NCBI GenBank assembly: GCA_018896595.1
Contig: JAHIME010000016.1
Coordinates: 1-7,654, forward strand
Source: Patescibacteria group bacterium
GTDB taxonomy: Bacteria; Patescibacteriota; Patescibacteriia; Patescibacteriales; VMTK01
DNA: 7,654 nt
Direction: 5' to 3'
Part shown: piece after piece, positions 1 to 4,855 of the stretch
How the letters are laid out: the number at the start of each line of letters is the position of its first letter
How positions within the stretch are numbered: position 1 is the first letter of the stretch
Program-made: the position numbers and the translations under genes
Notes under the pieces: model-generated
The model's database searches: none
Seen by the model: the letters and a program-made list of their open reading frames with translations, nothing else
What the model was told of the DNA's origin: nothing

Positions 1-72
1 AGAGCGGTTTTGAGCGAGCATTCTGCTGATTTCTTCCCGCTCATCTAAACTTAATCTTTTGTAATTTTTCAT
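1..72 (-). CDS. IS30-family transposase, N-terminal fragment (cut by window edge)
   Basis: Read on the minus strand, the ATG at 72-70 opens a frame with no stop up to the window edge (24 codons). It begins MKNYKRLSLDEREEISRMLA, the typical start of IS30-family transposases, in which this segment begins the N-terminal helix-turn-helix that binds the terminal inverted repeats; the DDE catalytic domain would lie outside the window. Direct evidence is the translated N-terminus and the inverted repeat beyond it (112-138). A GGA about six bases before the ATG could be a weak ribosome binding site. Whether the rest of the transposase is intact cannot be seen. The IS30 assignment is from remembered family sequence. 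Confidence 0.85.
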   Translation of the reverse strand, partial: MKNYKRLSLDEREEISRMLAQNRS

Positions 73-92
73 ATGAATCCAACTTAACATTT

Positions 93-109
93 TTGGCGCT
101 CCGCGCCAA
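93..109. other. Perfect 7-bp palindrome inside the IS end
   Basis: TTGGCGC, loop TCC, GCGCCAA form a GC-rich hairpin between the transposase start codon and the terminal repeat. There is no T-run after it on the plus strand. It may limit read-through transcription into the IS or act on the transposase leader; its role is not shown by the sequence. Confidence 0.6.
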
Positions 110-111
110 TA

Positions 112-138
112 TTGTTGCGTTAGATTCTGGAATCAAAC
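112..138. repeat. IS30-like terminal inverted repeat
   Basis: On the plus strand this reads TGTTGCGTTA, then the complement of the GATTC block, and stops just before the ATG at 140. It is where the transposase would bind and cut. The inner boundary is approximate. Confidence 0.6.
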
Positions 139-139
139 T

Positions 140-1390
140 ATGATAAAAATTAAACAAAAAATTACAGTCTTAAATGCGGTCTTGAGCATCTTTCTGCTTG
201 CGGCCATTACTTTTTCTGTTATCAAAATTATTCGCGCGGCCGCGCCTAATCCCGGGCATACCTGGTCGGAAATTGGGGATGTGGTGGTTAATTTAGCCAG
301 CCAAGTAACTGGCAATTTGCCTGTGGCCAACTTAAACAGCGGTACAGGCGCTTCAGCTTCAACTTTTTGGCGGGGAGATGGAACTTGGGCAGCGGCTGGC
401 GGAGGATCGCCCGGAGGATCAGATACGCAAATTCAATTTAATGACGCGACGACTTTTGGCGGTGACGCTGATTTTACTTGGAATAAAACCAACAACACTC
501 TTGGGTTAGGAGGAACAGACACAGAAATAACGATGAAAGCAATCACCAATGAACCCGCGGCACCCTCCGCAGGGAATCTTCACATCTATGCAAAATCGAT
601 AGCGGGAAGGGTGTTACCAAAATGGGTTGGACCAGCAGGTGTTGATTTTGCGATGCAGGCGTTTGTTGCCACGAATAAAGTCGCCTGGTGGAACCCGCCG
701 GGAAATGCAGTTACTGTTCCAGGAGTACTCGGTTTCACCGCGCCCACAGCGATAATAACAGCGACTGCGAGAACTGTTGCTACAACAAGATTTTTCACTC
801 GTCTAAAAAGACTTGGATATGTTTCTGCCGCTACGGCAGGATTATTAACAGGCCATTATAATGCTGCTGCCGGAACCCAAAACACCATTGGAGACGGCGC
901 AGGATTAGGAGGATTTACCTACATCGTTCGGTTCGGAACAAGTGATGCGGCAACCGTTGCCGGAGCGCGTCAGTTTGTGGGAATGACATCAGCCACAGCC
1001 GCCCCAACAAATGTGGAACCGAGCACATTGCTAAATAGCATTGGAGTCGGTCACGGCACGGCCGATACAAATCTAAAAATATATTATGGAGGATCTGCGG
1101 CTCAGACTCCGATTAACCTTGGCGCAAACTTTCCGGCAAACACGCTCTCTGTAGATATGTATGAGCTGATTTTATTTGCTTCTCCTGCAGTGAACAACGC
1201 GGTTGGATACAGAGTCCTAAGACTAAATACAGGACATATTGCAGAAGGAACGCTTACCGCGGCAACACCCGGGACACAGCTTCCCGCTTCCACAACCCTC
1301 CTCGGGCATCGAGCTTGGCGTTGCAACAACGCAACCGCTCTGGCAGTAGGGCTTGATATCGCCTCAGTTTATATAGAAACCGACTACTAA
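140..1390 (+). CDS. Secreted protein with phage tail-fibre-like domains
   Basis: This 416-residue protein starts with a Lys-rich n-region and a hydrophobic segment (about residues 9-32, ending IIRAAA), so it is exported or membrane-anchored. Residues 50-84 (VVNLASQVTGNLPVANLNSG, then STFWRGDGTW) match a motif I know from phage tail-fibre and neck-fibre proteins. A Gly/Ser linker (86-94) is followed by SDTQIQFND. The region from about 140 to the end (APSAGNLHIYAKSIAGRVLP; WWNPPGNAVTVPG; GVGHGTADTNL; a C-terminus ending ASVYIETDY) resembles phage receptor-binding C-terminal domains. The likely role is a surface adhesin or fibre, by inference; no enzyme motif is visible. The start is chosen because it gives a complete signal sequence, but the IS30 end lies at most two bases upstream, so its original ribosome binding site and promoter have probably been displaced. 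The next gene follows after 49 bases. Confidence 0.8.
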   Translation: MIKIKQKITVLNAVLSIFLLAAITFSVIKIIRAAAPNPGHTWSEIGDVVVNLASQVTGNLPVANLNSGTGASASTFWRGDGTWAAAGGGSPGGSDTQIQFNDATTFGGDADFTWNKTNNTLGLGGTDTEITMKAITNEPAAPSAGNLHIYAKSIAGRVLPKWVGPAGVDFAMQAFVATNKVAWWNPPGNAVTVPGVLGFTAPTAIITATARTVATTRFFTRLKRLGYVSAATAGLLTGHYNAAAGTQNTIGDGAGLGGFTYIVRFGTSDAATVAGARQFVGMTSATAAPTNVEPSTLLNSIGVGHGTADTNLKIYYGGSAAQTPINLGANFPANTLSVDMYELILFASPAVNNAVGYRVLRLNTGHIAEGTLTAATPGTQLPASTTLLGHRAWRCNNATALAVGLDIASVYIETDY

Positions 1391-1439
1391 TAAGATTTTT
1401 TTGGTACAACTTATCTGCTGTGTTAGAGATTTTTAACTT

Positions 1440-2387
1440 ATGAAAAAAATTGAGATTAAAATTGAGATTGAGAGAAAAACTTTTTTTATTTTCTTGTCAG
1501 TGGTTTTAATGATAATATCAGGATTTTTTTTAATCAAGACTGTCCAAGCCGCCCTCACTTGCAGTGTTACCGCCACCTGCAACGCGCCGAGCGTAGTGGT
1601 TTTTAGAATGTCCGGCGCAAGCAACGCTCATGCCGAACTGCCGAGTCAAACAACCGCGGCTTATAATGCCAATCTTGTCTGTTGCGGCGGAGTGACGGGA
1701 ATAGGAAATGATTGCGCCAGTAGCTCAAAAGCTGTCATAGCAAAATTATGGGGCATAACAAACGCCCACATTCAGCAAAATAGTTATTCGGAGTATACAA
1801 ACAACGCCTGTATTTCCATGCCTGCCGGCAACAATGTTTCGGTGGCTTATCGGGATACTAATTGCGCGGAAGGCGAAACAGTTGTCGCATCAATGTCCGG
1901 CGCTACTAACGCGCATGTGGGAGATAGCGCCGCCTACACTACTAAAATATGCGCAACCACCACGGCCACGGTTGTTTCCATAACGCTTGACCGGGAAAAT
2001 TTTTCTTACGGAACTATGAACAATAACACCGCCTCAAGCACTCTTTCGCTTTGGAGCGGAGCGGGAATTATCGCTACAAACGGCGCCGCTGTCGCGGACT
2101 TTTACATCTACGGCGCGAACTCTGCCGGCACTGGCGGCGGTTGGACATTGAGTAATGCAGATAATTCCGGCAATAACTATATGCATAAATTTTGCGATGA
2201 CACCGAGAGTGTTTGCACCGGACCCCCGACCAACTACACCGCTTTGACAACCAACCCGCAGATACTTGAAGCCAATGTGGCTATAGCGGGAACCAGGGCT
2301 TTTCAGCTGCAACTTGCAACTCCGACTGCGCCCACTGATTTCAGCACGCAAAGCGCGATTGTTACCATTCAGGCGTCGGCGCCGTAA
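1440..2387 (+). CDS. Secreted protein with three Cys-containing NAH repeats and a C-terminal beta-rich domain
   Basis: This 315-residue protein has a signal peptide (charged residues 1-13, hydrophobic 14-33, probable cleavage after TVQA at 37). Residues 53-82, 98-125 and 148-172 are three divergent copies of a repeat with the pattern M/L-S/W-G-x-[ST]-N-A-H, a Tyr, and a closing Cys: RMSGASNAHAE, KLWGITNAHIQ and SMSGATNAHVG. Extra cysteines (41, 47, 92, 142) suggest disulphides. Residues 178-315 form a second domain (FSYGTMNNNTASSTLSLWSG; FCDDTESVCTGPPTNYTALT) closely similar to the protein at 2635-3099, so this gene looks like a fusion of repeat module and duplicated domain. I do not recognise a named family with certainty; similar repeats occur in CPR surface proteins as I recall. 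A weak AGAG lies 11 bases before the ATG. Likely an extracellular surface component; no catalytic motif is seen. Confidence 0.8.
   Translation: MKKIEIKIEIERKTFFIFLSVVLMIISGFFLIKTVQAALTCSVTATCNAPSVVVFRMSGASNAHAELPSQTTAAYNANLVCCGGVTGIGNDCASSSKAVIAKLWGITNAHIQQNSYSEYTNNACISMPAGNNVSVAYRDTNCAEGETVVASMSGATNAHVGDSAAYTTKICATTTATVVSITLDRENFSYGTMNNNTASSTLSLWSGAGIIATNGAAVADFYIYGANSAGTGGGWTLSNADNSGNNYMHKFCDDTESVCTGPPTNYTALTTNPQILEANVAIAGTRAFQLQLATPTAPTDFSTQSAIVTIQASAP
1971..2384 (+). repeat. Duplicated beta-rich domain, copy 1
   Basis: This codes for the C-terminal domain of the NAH-repeat protein and is homologous to 2707-3096. Shared landmarks include YGxMxxNTASSTLxLWSGAG, then ATN, NNYxHKFCxDT, VCTGPPTxYTALTT and a QSAxVTIQASA ending. 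DNA is nearly identical around the CTGPPT/TALTT block. It indicates a tandem duplication of a domain or gene. Confidence 0.85.
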
Positions 2388-2389
2388 TT

Positions 2390-2417
2390 TTGATATAATT
2401 TTGAAATATGTTATAAT
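2390..2417 (+). promoter_or_regulatory. Near-consensus sigma70-type promoter
   Basis: TTGATA at 2390-2395 and TATAAT at 2412-2417 are separated by 16 bases. It starts just after the stop codon of the preceding gene and points towards the operon beginning at 2582/2635. Transcription would be expected to start near 2424, which is the A of an ATG. The match is seen directly; activity is inferred. Confidence 0.6.
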
Positions 2418-2423
2418 ATAAAC

Positions 2424-2558
<135 letters not shown>

Positions 2559-2578
2559 ATAATAATTAACAAAAAAAT

Positions 2579-2637
2579 ATGATGAAAAAATTTTTTCTTC
2601 AATCGCGTCAATTGCATTAGTCGCTTTAGCCGGCATG
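2579..2637 (+). other. Signal peptide split by a -1 frameshift at an A6T6 tract
   Basis: From the ATG at 2582 the frame reads MKKFF, then LQSRQLH and a stop at 2618-2620. If one base is added in the A6 (2585-2590) or T6 (2591-2596) run, the frame becomes MKKFFSSIASIALVALAG and joins the downstream gene at its Met 2635, giving a textbook signal peptide ending in GLAQAA. The downstream frame has no ATG, GTG or TTG before 2635. Either this copy carries a one-base deletion or sequencing error, or expression depends on slippage at the tract. Confidence 0.8.
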
Positions 2638-3099
2638 ATGGTTGCCGGATTGGCGCAGGCGGCCACAGATTCGGTTACGGCAACCGTAACGGTGATGTAT
2701 TCCTCTGTTTCGCTTAATAATGTAGCTTTTGCTTATGGAAGCATGGCTAACAACACCGCGTCAAGCACATTAACGCTATGGTCAGGAGCGGGCATAATCG
2801 CTACTAATAATGGCAGCACCTCTCAATTTGACATCTACGGCGCGAATACTGCCAACTATACATTGGCCGCGAACAATACCGGCAATAACTATATCCATAA
2901 GTTTTGCAATGATACTGTTGATGTTTGCACCGGACCCCCGACAAGCTACACCGCTTTGACAACCAGCCTGGCGACGCTTGACGCCAGCGTGGCAAACGGG
3001 GAAACCGTCGCTTTCCAGCTGCAAATCACAACTCCGGCAACGCCTACTAATTTCGCTCAGCAAAGCGCGGCAGTCACTATTCAGGCAAGCGCCATCTAA
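2635..3099 (+). CDS. Small secreted beta-rich surface protein (5' end frameshifted)
   Basis: This 154-residue frame begins in the middle of a signal peptide (MMVAGLAQAATDS); the missing first 18 residues are in another frame from 2582 (see the A6T6 entry). The mature part is Ser/Thr/Asn-rich and lacks a membrane anchor. It is a paralogue of residues 178-315 of the NAH-repeat protein, sharing the two-Cys segment FCNDTVDVCTGPPTSYTALT and the ending QSAAVTIQASA. The two cysteines could form a disulphide. The repeated short-strand pattern suggests a beta-sandwich, and the ending is loosely like WxL-type wall-associated domains, though no WxL motif is present. It is ten bases upstream of a DUF916-like gene, a pairing like that of WxL loci in Gram-positives. 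Its function is unknown; surface display or pilin-like subunit is speculation. Confidence 0.75.
   Translation: MMVAGLAQAATDSVTATVTVMYSSVSLNNVAFAYGSMANNTASSTLTLWSGAGIIATNNGSTSQFDIYGANTANYTLAANNTGNNYIHKFCNDTVDVCTGPPTSYTALTTSLATLDASVANGETVAFQLQITTPATPTNFAQQSAAVTIQASAI
2707..3096 (+). repeat. Duplicated beta-rich domain, copy 2
   Basis: This is the partner of 1971-2384. Here the domain makes up nearly the whole mature protein. The copies differ by a short insertion in copy 1 (SAGTGGGW in place of ANY) and by scattered substitutions, so the duplication is not recent, although blocks around the CTGPPT motif remain almost identical in DNA. Confidence 0.85.
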
Positions 3100-3109
3100 T
3101 TCTAAAATT

Positions 3110-3715
3110 ATGAAAAAATTTATTATCCTGCTTTGTGGAGCGATAATGTTGATTTTACCGATTGTTGTTTCGGCGAAGATCGGCGTTGGAGTGGGAACAG
3201 GCAAAATTCAGGTTGACCAGCCATTAAAAGCAGGCCTAATTTATACTCTGCCTCCGCTTACGGTCATAAATACCGGAGACGAGCCGTCCGAATACGGCGT
3301 CGGCATCCAATATCACGAAAATCAGCCGGAAATAAGGCCGCTAAAAGAATGGTTTAGTTTTGAACCGCTAAATTTTTATTTGGAGCCGGACCAAGTGCAG
3401 GTTGTTCAGATTAAATTAATCTTGCCGGTAATGGGAGCAAAACCCGGGGATTATTTCGCTTTTTTGCAAGGATTTCCGGTTAAGAAAATTCAAGAAGGGA
3501 GCACAAGCGTTGGCGTGGCCGCGGCCGCGAAACTTTATTTTACTGTCGCGCCGGCGAATTTTTTTGTCGGGGTTTATTATCGGGCCGCTTCGCTTTGCAA
3601 TATGTACGCCCCTTGGAGTTATGTTGTCTTGGCGGTTATCGCCGCGGCTTTGTTAATTTCTTTGTTTCGCCGATTTTTTTCCTTTAATCTCGGCGTTAGT
3701 TTAAAGAAGAAATAA
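3110..3715 (+). CDS. Membrane-anchored extracellular beta-sandwich protein, DUF916-like
   Basis: This 201-residue protein has an N-terminal signal peptide (MKKFIILLCGAIMLILPIVV, cleavage near SAK at 21-23). An extracellular domain (24-160) includes VGTGKIQVDQPLKAGLIY, VINTGDEPSEYGV, WFSFEPLNFYLEP and ILPVMGAKPGDYFAFL. This order (N-terminal strand, 'VxN', 'W...P..l.P...v.v.i..P....PGdY') is what I know from DUF916 and related immunoglobulin-like domains. A transmembrane helix (about 170-187, YVVLAVIAAALLISLF) and a basic tail (RRFF...LKKK) anchor it with the C-terminus in the cytoplasm. The ATG at 3110 is chosen because it begins the signal peptide; the same frame is open upstream to 2978, but that stretch overlaps the previous gene and codes nothing plausible. 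Gaps of 10 and 14 bases to its neighbours suggest an operon. DUF916 membership is moderate in confidence. Confidence 0.8.
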   Translation: MKKFIILLCGAIMLILPIVVSAKIGVGVGTGKIQVDQPLKAGLIYTLPPLTVINTGDEPSEYGVGIQYHENQPEIRPLKEWFSFEPLNFYLEPDQVQVVQIKLILPVMGAKPGDYFAFLQGFPVKKIQEGSTSVGVAAAAKLYFTVAPANFFVGVYYRAASLCNMYAPWSYVVLAVIAAALLISLFRRFFSFNLGVSLKKK

Positions 3716-3729
3716 AATTATTGTGATGA

Positions 3730-4794
3730 ATGAAAAAATATTATTTAATTATTTATTTTTCTCTTTTATTGATAATGGTTTTGGCTGCCGGTTTTTTTAT
3801 TCCGGCTGAAAATATTTTGGCGGACAATAGCAACGCGGTGGTAATGACTGTAAAAATATTGGTTTGCGGCGACGGCGTTAGAGAGGGCTGGGAGGAGTGC
3901 GACAACAGTGATTTAGGTGGCCGGTCCTGCGCGAGCTTGGGCTATACCGGCGGCGCTCTTTCTTGTACCCCCGCTTGCGAATTTAACACTTCGGCCTGCG
4001 CTACCACTACATCTCCGCCATCGGGCGGAGGAGGAGGCGGGGGTTATGTCGCGCCCTTGGTAGAAACTAAAGTAATTTTTTCCGGCAAGGCATATCCCAA
4101 AACCGTTGTTACTCTTTTGAAAGACGCGCAGATTGCCGCCACTACTATCGCCGGGGCTGACGCCAATTTTCAAATAAGCGTTAGTGGGCTTTCAGCCGGC
4201 AATTATATTTTTTCTATTTACAGCGAAGACGGCAAAGGGCTTCGTTCAAGCTTACTCACCTTTCCCATAAGCGTTACCCAAGGCGCCACTACTAATATTA
4301 GCGGTATTTTTATCGCGCCGACGATTGATGTTGACAAGAGCGAAGTAAAGCGGGGAGATAACATCGCGATTTTCGGGCAGTCGGTTCCCAATTCCGAAAT
4401 CACTATTTCCGTAAACTCCGATGAAGAATTTTTCGCCAAAACGCCGGCTGATAAAAACGGCGTTTATTTATATAATTTTGACACGGCTCCGTTAGAAATA
4501 GGACAGCATTTTACCAAGTCAAAAGCGGCGCTGGCCGGAGAAATCAGCTCTTTCAGCAAGGCGGTAAGTTTTGCCGTGGGAACAAAAACAACGCCCAAAG
4601 AAACTCCCCGGAGTTTAAAAAGTGATTTGAACGGTGATAACAGAATAAATTTGGTTGATTTTTCCATTGCCGCTTATTGGTATAAAAGGCCGATTAGCGC
4701 GGAATTTTCTAAAAAAGAGAGTGAATTTTTAAACGGCGACGGCAGAGTTGATTTAATAGATTTTAGCATTATGGCGTATTATTGGACGGGTTAG
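3730..4794 (+). CDS. Secreted type I dockerin protein with Cys-rich repeat and Ig-like domains
   Basis: This 354-residue protein has a signal peptide (hydrophobic 4-25, cleavage near ILA-D at 31-32). Residues 46-90 are a six-Cys module (CGDGVREGWEECDNSDLGG through CTPACEFNTSAC), the 'CGDGxxExxExCD' type common in secreted bacterial proteins. A Pro/Gly linker (97-106) is followed by two beta-rich repeats (about 112-195 and 196-285, each with strand patterns such as GKAYPKTVVTLL and GQSVPNSEITISV). Residues 297-354 are a dockerin: loop 1 has D299, N301, D303, N307 and D310; loop 2 has N335, D337, D341 and D344 but Phe333 where the first Asp is expected. Dockerins bind cohesins in a calcium-dependent way, and the next two genes encode cohesins. 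It has no membrane anchor, so docking would fix it to the cell. The stop TAG (4792-4794) is the first part of a heptamer array. Confidence 0.9.
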   Translation: MKKYYLIIYFSLLLIMVLAAGFFIPAENILADNSNAVVMTVKILVCGDGVREGWEECDNSDLGGRSCASLGYTGGALSCTPACEFNTSACATTTSPPSGGGGGGGYVAPLVETKVIFSGKAYPKTVVTLLKDAQIAATTIAGADANFQISVSGLSAGNYIFSIYSEDGKGLRSSLLTFPISVTQGATTNISGIFIAPTIDVDKSEVKRGDNIAIFGQSVPNSEITISVNSDEEFFAKTPADKNGVYLYNFDTAPLEIGQHFTKSKAALAGEISSFSKAVSFAVGTKTTPKETPRSLKSDLNGDNRINLVDFSIAAYWYKRPISAEFSKKESEFLNGDGRVDLIDFSIMAYYWTG

Positions 4795-4819
4795 AATATA
4801 GGATTTAGAATATAGGAAT
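4792..4819 (+). repeat. Heptamer array A, forward (RATWTAG)n
   Basis: Units AATATAG (4795-4801), GATTTAG (4802-4808) and AATATAG (4809-4815), with partial units at both ends. It fills the entire gap between the dockerin stop codon, which it supplies, and the ATG of the first cohesin gene. An AGGA at 4814-4817 is only two bases from the ATG, so it is a poor ribosome binding site. Confidence 0.9.
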
Positions 4820-4855
4820 ATGAATAATACACAATTAAAATCGTTTAAGGATTTA
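4820..4855 (+). repeat. 36-bp direct repeat, copy 1 (start of four-helix-bundle unit)
   Basis: Identical to 5881-5916. It codes for MNNTQLKSFKDL, the beginning of an S23/IVP-type protein. After it the two loci diverge: here array units follow, while in the other copy the full four-helix-bundle coding region follows. Confidence 0.95.

Larger units (their letters stand above)
1..138 (-). mobile_element. End of an IS30-family insertion sequence
   Basis: The segment contains the start of an IS30-type transposase gene (minus strand) and the matching terminal inverted repeat. On the minus strand the repeat has GATTC, seven bases, then TAACGCAACA, the same spacing I recall for the IS30 end (GATTC, seven bases, CAACGCAACA). 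By that alignment the element ends near 138, one or two bases before the ATG of the next gene. The exact boundary and target duplication cannot be set without the other end. Confidence 0.75.

Noticed and set aside
115..144. Junction promoter TTGCGT-N18-TATGAT formed at the IS30 end
   Set aside because: The -10 box overlaps the ATG at 140, so transcription would start inside the gene; the -35 match is weak.
2034..2351. Minus-strand ORF over the beta-rich domain (a similar one at 2782-3204)
   Set aside because: These lie opposite convincing plus-strand genes, have no recognisable domain, and their mutual similarity simply reflects the duplicated plus-strand domain.
2978..3109. Upstream extension of the DUF916-like gene to an ATG at 2978
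   Set aside because: It overlaps the preceding gene in another frame, and the signal peptide begins cleanly at the ATG at 3110.
3726..3732. Alternative ATG at 3726 for the dockerin gene
   Set aside because: It is in another frame and does not lead into the signal peptide; the ATG at 3730 does.
4021..4043. G-rich stretch in the dockerin gene as a slippage tract
   Set aside because: It is interrupted by A and C and codes a plausible Gly linker; the longest pure G run is only five.
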